A stretch of 64,000 nucleotides of DNA from Pseudopedobacter sp044361595 (GCA_044361595.1 JBIKIN010000004.1:1-64000); one strand, 5' to 3'. Counted from the first letter of the stretch, positions 18,451-28,020 are shown. Translations and numbers: made by a program. The notes: generated by a model from the sequence alone, not told the origin.

Positions 18451-18486
18451 AAAGCGTATGGTTTGTGATAGCCATACGCTTTTTTT
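18451..18486 (+). terminator. Rho-independent terminator of the pirin gene
   Basis: AAAGCGTATGG pairs with CCATACGCTTT around a 10-nt loop and is followed by a run of T. It lies about 20 nt after the pirin stop codon. Confidence 0.9.
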
Positions 18487-18635
18487 GTTGGTGGGGAGCT
18501 AACTATTCGCCAACTGAGGCAGTACAGGATTTTACCTCAAAAGTATATGAGGTCAATCAAACTTTAATCACTTTTAAACGATTCTGTAGAAAACAGAAAT
18601 GCCACTTTTGACAATACCATATTTGGTAGGTGTTT

Positions 18636-19859
18636 TCAGGGTCTTTTTGCAAGCTTTTCAATTGTTAATCCTTGTATGATTATGCTAAACAGCACACAAA
18701 AATATACGGCAATTAAAAGTATATTTTTTATTTCACTGTTTGGTAATGATAATACCAAAGCTAAAGAAAGTCCTCCTCGCAAACCACCCCAACTAATTAT
18801 TTTTACTTCTTTGTTTGTTAGTTTGAGGAGTTTTGGGAAAACTAAATGTGGTAGATAAACAATTATTATTCTTGAGAGCAACACAATGAAAACTGAAATA
18901 AGTCCGACCCAAATATACTTTGTCTTGAAGTCGATTACAATGAGAACTAAAGCAATTAAGATGAATAAAACTGCATTGAGAATAACGTCAATTAATTCCC
19001 AAAATTTATGAACATACTCTTGTGTAGTGTCGCTCATTGCAAGGTCTTGTTTATAATTGCCTACCATTAAACCCATAACTACCATTGACAAAGCTCCTGA
19101 AAGATGCAAATAATTACAAAAAGTATATCCTGCCATTACAAAAGCAAGTGTCAATAAAATTTCTGTTTGATAATGATCAATTGATTTTAAAAGTAAATAT
19201 AGAAAGGAGCCCAATGCTAGCCCCATTAATATTCCACCTACTGCTTCTTGCATAAATAAAAGCCCAAAATGTGAAAAGCTAAATTTACCTGTACTTAATG
19301 TGTCTAATAGTGCAATAAAAACAACTACACCAACACCATCATTAAATAAACTCTCGCCAACAATTGTATATTCTGTGTTTTTAGGGACATTAGCTTTTGC
19401 CAAAATTCCTAAAACGGCGATTGGGTCTGTAGGAGATATTAACGCTCCAAAAATTAGACAATAGATAAAGCTGATCTCTAAGTTGAAAATTTGCGTTAGT
19501 CCATAAAATAAAGCACCAATAATGATTGTTGAAAGCAAAACGCCACCTAATGCAAAAGTTGCTATTGGTTTTATTTGATGTTTAAGCTGGTTCCAATTAG
19601 TATGTAAAGCACCTGCAAAAAGTAAAAACCCTAATAAATAGTTGAGTATAATTTTGTCAATATTTGCAAATTCTATATATGTTTTAATTTCCTGTAGGGG
19701 AATGTTTAACCACAATTTTGAACTGATTACAAGAACTGATAAAACAGTTGATAAAAGAAATAGTCCAATTACAAATGGTAATTTCAAAAATCGTTGGTTT
19801 ACATATGCAAAACTTGCTGATAAGCAAATTAAGATTGTAAGAGCAAGGTATATATTCAT
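18636..19859 (-). CDS. Cation:proton antiporter, CPA1 (NhaP-like)
   Basis: The 407-residue protein is almost entirely membrane helices (about 12). It has the CPA1 ion-binding motifs: SPTDPIAVLG with Asp145, and GESLFNDGVGVVVF with Asn173-Asp174 (the ND pair typical of electroneutral exchangers). The Arg/Gly-rich SWGGLRGGLSLALVLSLP near residue 350 is also typical. It probably exchanges Na+ or K+ for H+ across the inner membrane. It ends soon after the last helix, with no regulatory tail. It is monocistronic. Confidence 0.9.
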   Translation of the reverse strand: MNIYLALTILICLSASFAYVNQRFLKLPFVIGLFLLSTVLSVLVISSKLWLNIPLQEIKTYIEFANIDKIILNYLLGFLLFAGALHTNWNQLKHQIKPIATFALGGVLLSTIIIGALFYGLTQIFNLEISFIYCLIFGALISPTDPIAVLGILAKANVPKNTEYTIVGESLFNDGVGVVVFIALLDTLSTGKFSFSHFGLLFMQEAVGGILMGLALGSFLYLLLKSIDHYQTEILLTLAFVMAGYTFCNYLHLSGALSMVVMGLMVGNYKQDLAMSDTTQEYVHKFWELIDVILNAVLFILIALVLIVIDFKTKYIWVGLISVFIVLLSRIIIVYLPHLVFPKLLKLTNKEVKIISWGGLRGGLSLALVLSLPNSEIKNILLIAVYFCVLFSIIIQGLTIEKLAKRP

Positions 19860-20010
19860 TTATTTTTCTTTAAATTTAACTACTATGCTCAATTTTTGTT
19901 AGGAATCAGCTTATTTGTCCATAACTAATTAATATGCACTATAAACTCTAACTTTAATCAAAAATTCATCTTAAAAATTGCCAAAAATATTAGAACCAAT
20001 TAAAGAACCA

Positions 20011-20466
20011 TTATTTAGCTTCAAAATCTAGTTGTCTTCCGTCTTTAGCTGCTTTTTGATCTAAATTAGAACCTACTAAAACGCCAATCGCCAAACCTAT
20101 GGGTAAGCCTAAACCTAACATGGCCATGTTTTTAATGGCTATACCAAATGCAACGCCAATAGGTATTCCAAAGGTAGACATGCCTAAGGCTAGCCACAGT
20201 TTTTTGTAATAATTCTTTGGTACTATTTTATGTTTTTTCTCTAGCAATTTGATGATGCTATTCTCTTTTGCCTTTATTGTTTTTGCAAAATTTTTATCAA
20301 AGCTGTCAAGAGAGTTTAATTCTTCTATTTCTTGGTTTATTTGTTCAATGGTATCAGAAGGTAAATCTTTAGCAGCCACAGCAGTTAAAAGCTTATTTAT
20401 TTGTTCATAAGCTGCGGTTGCTTTGATGTTTTCTGAAATGTTTGGTCTTTCTATTAATTTTTTCAT
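20011..20466 (-). CDS. Hypothetical protein with C-terminal glycine-rich membrane hairpin
   Basis: The 151-residue protein is helical and charged for the first 85 residues (IEQINQEIEELNSLDSFDKN), probably a coiled coil, followed by two membrane segments rich in glycine (LALGMSTFGIPIGVAFGIAI and AMLGLGLPIGLAIGVLVG) and a short polar tail. The topology would place both ends on the same side. The family is not recognised and neighbours give no functional hint. Confidence 0.65.
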   Translation of the reverse strand: MKKLIERPNISENIKATAAYEQINKLLTAVAAKDLPSDTIEQINQEIEELNSLDSFDKNFAKTIKAKENSIIKLLEKKHKIVPKNYYKKLWLALGMSTFGIPIGVAFGIAIKNMAMLGLGLPIGLAIGVLVGSNLDQKAAKDGRQLDFEAK

Positions 20467-20645
20467 TCTTGTTTTTCTATTAAAACTGTTTTGATATTTT
20501 AAATTAATGTTAGAGTTTAGTAAATGTGTTTTTCAAAGCTATTTTAAACCTAAGATATTAATTTAATCAGTTAATTCAAGATTAAGCAGTAGATTGAAGT
20601 AGCGTTTTTCTATAGAGACATTTGCGTTTTTAGATTATGATATTT

Positions 20646-20965
20646 CCTTTTGCCTTGATGCAAAAGAACGAAAACCCGAGCGAAGCGAACACATGAATTC
20701 CTATAAAAAACAATAGAAAAAAACGAATAAATCAAGGCTTGCATCTGTAATTGCATAAAGCTCACGATTATTCTGATAGCAGATGAATGAGGCCGCCAAT
20801 CCACAAGCCATTACCCAAAGGCTGCATTCATCCTTGTTTGTGCCTTAATCAATAGTTTTTGCAAGGAATAATCATGGCTTTCTGCTGCTTACATCTGCTA
20901 GGCCTGCTTATTAAACGGCTCTGTAAGGCAACACTTAGCAAAAGCAGAAAATTGTAGCAACACAA
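20646..20965 (+). repeat. Dispersed intergenic repeat, copy A (long form)
   Basis: This gene-free stretch shares several blocks with the reverse complement of copy B (25430-25680): a CTTTTGCCTTGATGCAAAAG palindrome-like start, then AATAATCATGGC, CTGCTTACATCTGCTAGGCC, GCTTAT, GGCTCTG and CACTTAGCAAA. Copy A holds about 180 extra bases between the first two blocks. No protein is convincingly encoded; the short ORF here is within the repeat. Confidence 0.7.
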
Positions 20966-21070
20966 GCGGTATCTTCATTCAGGTTTTGTCGCCTATTTGC
21001 AAATCAACAACAATTCCGTTTTTATCAAAAAAAGATAAATCTTTACTTAGCTTTATATCAAAACTAGATC

Positions 21071-22396
21071 ATGAGAAAAATACTTTTACTGCTTTTCATA
21101 ACTAACTTTTCTACAGCGTTTTCACAAATTCTTCCTGAAAGGGAAAGAGCAACTATTAAAGATGAAATTTTAGCCGAACGCTTTAACATATTGCTCCCTC
21201 AATTAATGGAGAAAACAGCTATTGATATGTGGCTTGTTATTGCTAGGGAGTATAACGAAGACCCAATAATGAAAACCATGTTACCTGCTACCTGGCTAAA
21301 CGCAAGGCGTAGAACCATTTTAGTTCTTTATCACAATAAAGAAAAAAATATTATAGAAAAACTGGCTGTGGCTAGGTATGATGTAGGTAAAAACATTAGT
21401 TCAGCTTGGGATCAAGAAAAACAGCCCAATCAATGGCAGGCATTGGTAGCTTTGATTAAAGAGAGAAACCCCCAAAAAATTGGTATTAATGTATCAGAAC
21501 ATTTTGGAATAACAGATGGTTTGGTAAAAACCGATTATGACGAGTTGCTCAAAGCACTTCCTGATGATTTAGAAAGCAAATTGGTTTCTGCAGAAAAATT
21601 GGCAATTGCTTGGATAGAAACTCGAACGCCAAAAGAAATGGCACTTTATAACACCCTTGTTAAAGTAACTCACCAAATTATTGACGAAGCTTTTTCTAGC
21701 AAAGTAATTATGCCAGGAAAAACCACCACGGAAGATGTGGTTTGGTGGATGCGCCAAAAAGTTACCGATATGGGTTTAGAAACTTGGTTTCATCCAACGG
21801 TAGATATACAACGGAATAAAGAGGCACTAAAAAACCATATTGAATCCTTTAGCAAAGCAAAAGCAGATGAAATTATTTTACCCGGCGACTTGTTGCATTG
21901 TGATTTTGGTATTACTTATATTGGACTGAATACAGACTGCCAGCAACACGCCTATGTTTTAAAAGATGGCGAAACGAAAGTGCCTTCATTTCTTTCTGAA
22001 GCTTTCAAAAAAGGAAATAGGGTACAGGACATTTTAACCTCAAATTTTATTGAAGGCAAAACAGGTAACGAAATATTGTTAAAATCATTAAGCGAAGCTA
22101 AAGCAGAAGGATTGCGCCCATCCATTTATACGCATCCGCTAGGCACTTACGGCCATAGCGCTGGACCTACCATTGGTATGTGGGATGCTCAAGAAGGTGT
22201 GCCGGTAGCTGGCGATTACCCTTTGTACAAAAACACAGTTTATGCTATCGAATTAAATACTACAGTAAACATTAAAGAATGGAATAAAGACATTCGTATC
22301 ATGCTGGAAGAAGCCGGTTTTTATGGTAAAGATGGTTTTAGATATGTGAATGGAAGGCAACAAAGCATAAAAGCTATAACATCATATAAGCGTTAG
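21071..22396 (+). CDS. Secreted M24 family metallopeptidase (Xaa-Pro aminopeptidase-like)
   Basis: The 441-residue protein has a signal peptide (MRKILLLLFITNFSTAFSQ) and the creatinase/aminopeptidase P fold: an N-terminal domain followed by the pita-bread catalytic domain. Metal-site regions visible are LHCDFGITYIGLNTDCQQ, HPLGTYGHSAGPTIG and AIELNTTV. Some canonical ligands are shifted, so I would not assert which metal or substrate. It is monocistronic on the plus strand. Probably it trims proline-containing peptides in the periplasm. Confidence 0.82.
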   Translation: MRKILLLLFITNFSTAFSQILPERERATIKDEILAERFNILLPQLMEKTAIDMWLVIAREYNEDPIMKTMLPATWLNARRRTILVLYHNKEKNIIEKLAVARYDVGKNISSAWDQEKQPNQWQALVALIKERNPQKIGINVSEHFGITDGLVKTDYDELLKALPDDLESKLVSAEKLAIAWIETRTPKEMALYNTLVKVTHQIIDEAFSSKVIMPGKTTTEDVVWWMRQKVTDMGLETWFHPTVDIQRNKEALKNHIESFSKAKADEIILPGDLLHCDFGITYIGLNTDCQQHAYVLKDGETKVPSFLSEAFKKGNRVQDILTSNFIEGKTGNEILLKSLSEAKAEGLRPSIYTHPLGTYGHSAGPTIGMWDAQEGVPVAGDYPLYKNTVYAIELNTTVNIKEWNKDIRIMLEEAGFYGKDGFRYVNGRQQSIKAITSYKR

Positions 22397-22407
22397 GGAT
22401 TGTCCAA

Positions 22408-22506
22408 AGGACTCCTTCGGAGAAGCGGCAGCTCCCGATTTTTCATCGGGACTACAGCGGAAAGCCCGCCCCGCCTGCCCCGAGCTATAGCCATCGGGGA
22501 AAGCCC
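22408..22506. repeat. GC-rich palindromic intergenic repeat
   Basis: About 100 bp of clearly higher GC than its surroundings contain nested palindromes: TCCTTCGGA, CCCGATTTTTCATCGGG (22434-22450) and CCCCGA...TCGGGG (22479-22499). The motif AGCGGAAAGCCC and relatives are of the kind dispersed between genes in Pedobacter-type genomes. No ORF. It lies between convergent genes. Confidence 0.55.
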
Positions 22507-22538
22507 AAAGAATTCTACTCAAAATCTTAAACATAAAA

Positions 22539-22581
22539 AAACCGATTGAAAAAATGTTAAAAACATCTTTTCAATCGGTTT
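22539..22581 (-). terminator. Terminator of the TonB receptor gene
   Basis: A 14-bp perfect stem (AAACCGATTGAAAA / TTTTCAATCGGTTT) lies about 20 nt beyond the stop of the minus-strand receptor, with further pairing inside the loop (AATGTT/AACAT) and A/T runs on each side, so it may serve both strands. Confidence 0.85.
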
Positions 22582-22601
22582 AAATGAGGTTATAAAACGT
22601 G

Positions 22602-24962
22602 TTAAAACTTCATATTTACAGAAAACAAGAAATTTGTTTCTGCTTGTGGGTAGTAAAAGTTTTCGGTGATCAAACCTCCGGCTATATAGCTAAACGTATA
22701 ACCATTGCTTTCGTAAAGCTCGTTAAATACATTGTTAACCAATAAACCTAAGCCTAGTGATTTAACTCCTTTTAGTTTCACATCGTAACCTAATCTTAAA
22801 TTATTTACAAAAAAGGCATCTAGTTTACGAGCATCGTTCGAGGTATTATCTAAATATTGCTTGCTTACATATTTACTTAAAAGTGCAACTTCAAAAGCGT
22901 TAGTAGGTTTATAAGATAGAGTACTTGAGCCAACAAAATTAGGTGAAAAAGCTAAATCTGTTCTATCATAAGTGTTTCTAATTTGTCCACCGTTGTCATA
23001 ATCATCAATAAACTCTTCAAAATTGTTTACTTTATTGGCACTTAATGCGGCAGTTGCTCCCCAACTTAATTTAGGTAAAAGTGCAAAAGTAGCATCAATT
23101 TCTAAACCGTTTCTAAAACTTTCGGCAACATTAGACCTTACGTAAGCACCTACATCATTCACTTGGCCGGTTAAAACCAATTGGTTTTTATACATCATGC
23201 TGTATAGATTCAAGCCTGCATTAAATCTTTGTTTTTTAACACGATAGCCAAGTTCTATATTGTTTAATCGCTCTGCCTTTGGACGACTTTCGGGAGAAGA
23301 TTCGGTAAAATCGTTACGGTTGGGTTCTTTATTGGCCACTGCAAATGAAGCGTAAAAATTACTTTGTGCATTTACTTGATAGGTAAAACCTACCTTGGGG
23401 TTAAAGAAGTTAAGTTTGGCATTTTGGGTCACGTTATTACCGTTTCTATCAAAACCTAAGAAGTCGTAATCTATGTTTCGGTATTGTAAATCGGCAAAAA
23501 CTGATAATTTATCGAGCTGATAATTTGCTTTTAAAAAGGTGTTAAAATCGGTTTTAAAACCATTATCAAAATAATAACGCTGTCTGATATTGCTGTTAGA
23601 AGCATATTGAGCCCAAATAACCTCGCCAAAATGGTCTCCATCATACTCGTTATAAGCTCCGCCTAAGGTAAAATCTAAATTGGTATTGGGTTGATACCTT
23701 AACGAGTAAGTTAAACCATAAAAATCGTTATCTAACCAGCGGCGTCTAATCAAATCACTCTCGGAAATGGTTTGCCCGCCAATGGTAACATCACTAATTC
23801 CGTAATTCGCTAGGGTTTGGTCGTCTCTAAACTCTTCGTAATAACCGCTTCCTTTGGTATAATGTAAAGCGCCGTTAAATGATACTTTATCTGATAAGGT
23901 TTTGGCATACAACAACTGATAATGGTCTTGCTGATAATTATCGGTTTGGTCATCGTAAGTAAAGCCGTTAAAAGTTCGGTTAGTGGCTAAAAGCGACTCG
24001 GGAATGCCGTTCCAAGCTTGGTAAGTTTTTTCTCGACCCGAGAATACGTTTAACCTTAATAAACTGTTTTTCCCATAATAAGCGCCCGATAAGAAATAAG
24101 ATTTTAAGTTAGAGGATGCTCTATCGATATAACCATCAGAAACGATTCTAGACAATCGACCATCAAAACTAAATTTACCATTAATTAAGCCTGTACCTAT
24201 GTTAAAAGTGTTTTTCAGGGTGTTGTAGGATCCTGCAGAATTATTTAACTCTAGGTAAGCCGAGTCGTTAAGAGTAGTAGTTTGGATGTTTAAGCTTCCG
24301 CCGAAAGCGCCTGCACCATTGGTTGATGTTCCTACACCTCTTTGTATTTGGATGTTATCTACTGATGAGGCAAAATCGGGAAGGTTTACCCAAAATGTAC
24401 CTTGGCTTTCGGTATCGTTATACGGAATGCCGTTAATGGTTACGTTTACTCGGGTACCGTCTGATCCTCTGATTCTTAAACCGGTATAGCCTACGCCAGC
24501 TCCAGCATCAGAAAAAGTAACCACACCAGGCGTTTGATCCAACAAATAAGGTAAATCTTGACCAAAATTGTTTTTGGCAATATCAGCTTTGCTTAAATTT
24601 TTAAAAGTTGTAGCCGAGTTTTCTGAGGCTCTGGTTGCGTTTACAATCACCTCATCGGCCATAAAATCCGATTTATTGAGCACAATATTCAACGTTTTAT
24701 TGGCATCGATGGTTACTGCGACAGTTTTACTTTGGTAGCCCAAATAAGTCACTATCAATTGGTACGTTCCAGCTTTGATTTTAGTAAACTGATAAGCACC
24801 ATTTAAAGCGCTTTGTGTGTTATTGGTTTGATTTAAAGTGAGTGTGGCACCCACTAAGGCGTCGTTGTTATTGTTTGTTACCTTACCTTGTAAAGTAAAT
24901 TGTGCCCACAACATAATAGGGCAACAGCATGCGATGAGCGCACTTAGCAAAAGTTTTTTCAA
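22602..24962 (-). CDS. TonB-dependent outer membrane receptor, predicted thiamine (or precursor) transporter
   Basis: The 786-residue protein has a signal peptide (ending LWAQ), an N-terminal carboxypeptidase-regulatory-like domain (LQGKVTNNNNDALVGATLTL), a plug domain (LPYLLDQTPGVV, YTGLRIRGSDGTRVNVTING) and a 22-strand barrel ending in VNMKF, with the C-terminal aromatic residue typical of outer membrane barrels. A complete TPP riboswitch lies in its leader, so the gene should be shut down when thiamine diphosphate is plentiful; this is the basis for the substrate call. Related TPP-controlled receptors in Bacteroidota take up thiamine. No inner-membrane thiamine transporter is adjacent, and the gene is monocistronic. 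Confidence 0.88.
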   Translation of the reverse strand: MKKLLLSALIACCCPIMLWAQFTLQGKVTNNNNDALVGATLTLNQTNNTQSALNGAYQFTKIKAGTYQLIVTYLGYQSKTVAVTIDANKTLNIVLNKSDFMADEVIVNATRASENSATTFKNLSKADIAKNNFGQDLPYLLDQTPGVVTFSDAGAGVGYTGLRIRGSDGTRVNVTINGIPYNDTESQGTFWVNLPDFASSVDNIQIQRGVGTSTNGAGAFGGSLNIQTTTLNDSAYLELNNSAGSYNTLKNTFNIGTGLINGKFSFDGRLSRIVSDGYIDRASSNLKSYFLSGAYYGKNSLLRLNVFSGREKTYQAWNGIPESLLATNRTFNGFTYDDQTDNYQQDHYQLLYAKTLSDKVSFNGALHYTKGSGYYEEFRDDQTLANYGISDVTIGGQTISESDLIRRRWLDNDFYGLTYSLRYQPNTNLDFTLGGAYNEYDGDHFGEVIWAQYASNSNIRQRYYFDNGFKTDFNTFLKANYQLDKLSVFADLQYRNIDYDFLGFDRNGNNVTQNAKLNFFNPKVGFTYQVNAQSNFYASFAVANKEPNRNDFTESSPESRPKAERLNNIELGYRVKKQRFNAGLNLYSMMYKNQLVLTGQVNDVGAYVRSNVAESFRNGLEIDATFALLPKLSWGATAALSANKVNNFEEFIDDYDNGGQIRNTYDRTDLAFSPNFVGSSTLSYKPTNAFEVALLSKYVSKQYLDNTSNDARKLDAFFVNNLRLGYDVKLKGVKSLGLGLLVNNVFNELYESNGYTFSYIAGGLITENFYYPQAETNFLFSVNMKF

Positions 24963-25029
24963 TGTTTTAAATTTTTAAGTTAAACAGCCAGGCGGCAGGG
25001 GACCACCTTCGTAAATTTTTAACTTATAC

Positions 25030-25239
25030 CTTATTCCCTACGCCGGCATTATCCGGATCAGGTGTATAGAAAGGTTTGAGGTTGAAAGGTAAGTGGCGCA
25101 AGGTTTTACCCTTTTGCCTTAAGCCTTTTGCCTTAAGCCTTCCTAATGGGTATGATCTCAGCCCGTTTTTGTATTTGTGCAATAATTGAAAGCTAGCATA
25201 ACAATTATTGGGTAACACAAACAAGGCACCCCCCTTAAG
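25030..25239 (-). promoter_or_regulatory. TPP (thi-box) riboswitch with large insertions
   Basis: Read on the minus strand, the conserved thi-box elements appear in order: GGGGGGTGCC, GGGCTGAGATCATACCC, ACCTGATCCGGATAATGCC and GGCGTAGGGAA, closed by a P1 stem CTTA/TAAG. These are the TPP-contacting elements of the aptamer. The total span is about 210 nt against roughly 100 for a typical bacterial aptamer. About 60 nt are added between GGGTGCC and GGGCTGAGA (an extended P3), and about 80 nt between ATACCC and ACCTGATC, the latter containing repeats of CTTAAGGCAAAAGG. A GGTGG/CCGCC hairpin near 24990-25007 before the receptor start could be the expression platform. Confidence 0.92.
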
Positions 25240-25429
25240 ATGTGGCAAAGATATTATTTATTTTGTTTTTTGAGAAAGGGAATTTCTTTTTATATAAGCT
25301 ATTGTTTTATAGCGATGCTTAAGCTGTGAGTTTATTTAACCTAAATTACGCAATAGAAATTACCATAAAAAGAATCGAATTTCACCTAAAATTTAATTCC
25401 ACATTTGTAATGATTAAATGTTTAGTCAC

Positions 25430-25680
25430 TTTTTTTCCGCAAAAAAGTAACCAAAAAACTCTCCGCTGCGTTTGTTGCTACCAAGTTTCTGCTTTAAATT
25501 CCTTTTGTGCAAGTCGCAACAAACAAGGCGGATTTGTAGGTGAACGGTTGTTTGTGCATTTGCTAAGTGGGTTAATTAGCAGAGCCATTTGATAAGCTGG
25601 CCTAGCAGATGTAAGCAGCAATATGCCATGATTTATTCAAGTCTTGATTTGTTCTTTTGCATCAAAGCAAAAGAATTTAT
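25430..25680 (-). repeat. Dispersed intergenic repeat, copy B (short form, inverted relative to copy A)
   Basis: The reverse complement shares ordered blocks with copy A: TTTTGCTTTGATGCAAAAGA, AAATCATGGC, TGCTGCTTACATCTGCTAGG, GCTTAT, GGCTCTG and CACTTAGCAAATGC. It ends near a short inverted repeat (CACTTTTTTTCCGC / GCGGAAAAAAAGTG type) at 25430-25450. The short ORF over this stretch is considered non-coding. Confidence 0.7.
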
Positions 25681-25830
25681 ACAGTTAAAAAATTCCATAG
25701 ATTTCTCAGGAGAGACTGTATTTGAATCTATCGCTAATATGTATAATAAGCTAAAAATGTGCGCTTAATATTTGTTAAATATTGTTAAAGACCGTCAAGC
25801 ATGTGCCTTTAGGGTTATATTTGTTATGGA

Positions 25831-27711
25831 ATGAAGAGAAAGAGTATTATTTTAATTGTTGCCTTAATGAGTTTTGCCCTTTTGGGGGTTATGGCCATGC
25901 AATATTATTTTATTAAAGAATCTTATGGTTTAAAATCTCAACTTTTTGATCAAGCGGTTAATGATGCCTTAAAAAATGTTTCTATTAAACTAGAAAAGAA
26001 GGAAGCGATGGCTTATTTAACTAAAAAAGCCGAAACCGAAATAAGACAGAGAGAAGAACAACTGATTAGAAAAAACCAATCAGAAATCAGCGAACAGCAA
26101 ATAAAAAACTTATTAGCCGAAAAGAAAAAGTTTGAAAGAGAAAGACAAGTTATCGCTTTTGTAAAAAGGATGAAGGCAAATCAGGCTAAGTCTGATAGTG
26201 TTTTTAGAATTAGAGATAGTGTTTTAAGAAGCAGATATCCTCATAAATTGGTTTATAATGGACCAGCAATTGCAGATAATGCACCTTTTAGCGTAAATGT
26301 TAAAATTGATGTTGACGAGGTAGTAGATCAATACGGAAACGTAAGGTTAGTACAAAGGCAATCTTTATTAGAAACACCTGCAATTCCCAATCATATTAGG
26401 ATTGTAAAACGCGGTGTACCTGTAATAGATTCTGTTAGAAAGTACATGATACAAGACCCTGTTTTAGGAACTGTTTTAAAAACCATTGCCAAGCCTAATT
26501 TTTTAACTGGGATATCGGAGAAAGAACTTTTATTGGCTTCTAGAAAAGCACAAAACCAAAGAGAAGCTTTAAAATTAAATAAGTATTTAGATTCTTTAGA
26601 GAAAAATGGAAGCAAGAACCTTGTGTTAGAGTCTATTGCATCAGAAATACAGCAGGTTAATATTCCGTTAAAAAAACGAGTACAACCTCAAACCATAGAC
26701 TCTTTATTGGCTTTAGAGCTAGCTAATAATGGGATAGATTTAAACTACAATTACAAAATTAGCTCGGCACAGGAAGACTCTGTTATATTCACAAATGCAT
26801 CTCAAAAAAACAATTTTGTTGTGGCGGCAGATACCTATAGAACAGTATTGTTTAGTAAAGATATGTTTAGAGACGCAGGTTATTTAACAGTAACATTTCC
26901 GCAAAAAAGTAAATTGATCTTAAATAACATGGGCACAATTTTGTTCTCATCTGCGGGTTTATTAATGGTTTTAGCCGCAAGTTTTATTTATACCATCAGT
27001 TCTATTTTACGTCAGAAAAAGGTTTCTGAAATGAAAAATGATTTCATTAACAACATGACCCACGAGTTTAAAACACCTGTTGCCACCATCATGATTGCTA
27101 GCGAAGCTTTAAAAGACCCAGAAATAAACGATAACGTAGCGAGGGTAAATAAATTAGCGGGTATCATTTACGATGAAAATATACGTTTGGGTAATCATAT
27201 AGAGCGTGTATTAAACATTGCTAAATTAGAAAAGGACAATCTAAAATTAGACCTTAAGCCACAAGATGTAAACACCGTTGTTACAACCGTTATTGATAGT
27301 ATGAGCCTACAATTGCAAAAGAAAAACGCCAGTGTTACCTTAAATTTAGGCGATAACTTATCAAGCGTAATAGCTGATGAATTACATTTATCTAATGTTA
27401 TTTTTAACTTGGTAGATAATGCTATTAAATACAGTAATAACGAGCCACAAATTACCATTACCACCCAGCAAATAGGGAAGCAAGTTGTAATAAAAGTTAA
27501 GGATGGCGGAATAGGTATGGGCAAAGACCAGCAAAAGAAAATATTTGATCAGTTTTATCGTATACCTACAGGTAACCTACACGATGTTAAAGGTTTTGGA
27601 TTAGGTTTAAGTTATGTGAACGATATGGTTAAGAAAATGATTGGAACCATTACTGTTAAAAGCGAAAAAGATAAAGGCTCTGAGTTTGAGATTAGGTTTC
27701 CTATAGCGTAG
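25831..27711 (+). CDS. Membrane sensor histidine kinase
   Basis: The 626-residue protein has one membrane segment at about residues 7-26, a long periplasmic sensor of about 340 residues that starts with a charged coiled coil (KKAETEIRQREEQLIRKNQS), a second membrane segment at about 372-390, then a HisKA domain with the phosphorylatable His411 (NNMTHEFKTPVATIM) and an HATPase domain (NLVDNAIKYSN, DGGIGM, GFGLGLSYV). The layout resembles the RprX-like kinases of Bacteroidota. The matching response regulator follows on the same strand after 330 nt of degenerate short repeats. The signal is unknown. Confidence 0.92.
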   Translation: MKRKSIILIVALMSFALLGVMAMQYYFIKESYGLKSQLFDQAVNDALKNVSIKLEKKEAMAYLTKKAETEIRQREEQLIRKNQSEISEQQIKNLLAEKKKFERERQVIAFVKRMKANQAKSDSVFRIRDSVLRSRYPHKLVYNGPAIADNAPFSVNVKIDVDEVVDQYGNVRLVQRQSLLETPAIPNHIRIVKRGVPVIDSVRKYMIQDPVLGTVLKTIAKPNFLTGISEKELLLASRKAQNQREALKLNKYLDSLEKNGSKNLVLESIASEIQQVNIPLKKRVQPQTIDSLLALELANNGIDLNYNYKISSAQEDSVIFTNASQKNNFVVAADTYRTVLFSKDMFRDAGYLTVTFPQKSKLILNNMGTILFSSAGLLMVLAASFIYTISSILRQKKVSEMKNDFINNMTHEFKTPVATIMIASEALKDPEINDNVARVNKLAGIIYDENIRLGNHIERVLNIAKLEKDNLKLDLKPQDVNTVVTTVIDSMSLQLQKKNASVTLNLGDNLSSVIADELHLSNVIFNLVDNAIKYSNNEPQITITTQQIGKQVVIKVKDGGIGMGKDQQKKIFDQFYRIPTGNLHDVKGFGLGLSYVNDMVKKMIGTITVKSEKDKGSEFEIRFPIA

Positions 27712-27764
27712 TGTAAGAGTTTGTGATCGGTTTTGATTTATTGAGTTTAAGATTTGTAATCTGT

Positions 27765-28020
27765 AATCGGTTTTGATTTGCATTAAGAATATTATGATTT
27801 ACAAATTACCGATTGCAATTTGCCATGACATTAGGACTGATTACCGATTACAATTTACCATAACATAACCGATTACTTAATACAAATTACCATAATATAA
27901 GGACTGATTACTGATAACGAATTACCATAACATAAGCACCGATTACTGAATACCGATTACAAATTACCATAATATAAGAACTGATTACTGATTACGAATT
28001 GCCATTAAATAATTACCAAA
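27765..28020. repeat. Degenerate tandem repeat between kinase and regulator genes
   Basis: About five imperfect copies of a 33-45-nt unit built from ACTGATTACCGATTAC and AAATTACCATAATATAAG follow one another, ending just before the response regulator start. A related stretch in the other orientation (GTAATCGGTTTTGATTTG) lies upstream at 27720-27780. No coding potential or hairpin terminator was seen. Confidence 0.75.

Noticed and set aside
18489..18613. Open frame reading NYSPTEAVQDFTSKVYEV and CRKQKCHF after the pirin terminator
   Set aside because: It looks protein-like but has no start codon and no family match; possibly a gene remnant, too weak to annotate.
20610..20804. Minus-strand ORF of 64 codons
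   Set aside because: It lies within dispersed repeat copy A and has no independent support.
25024..25248. Minus-strand ORF of 74 codons
   Set aside because: It covers the TPP riboswitch; the conserved RNA motifs explain the sequence.
25326..25592. Plus-strand ORF of 88 codons
   Set aside because: It coincides with dispersed repeat copy B; the translation is a by-product of the repeat.
27765..28020. Possible CRISPR array (repeated 30-45-nt units)
   Set aside because: The units are contiguous and diverged, with no unique spacers between identical repeats, and there are no cas genes.
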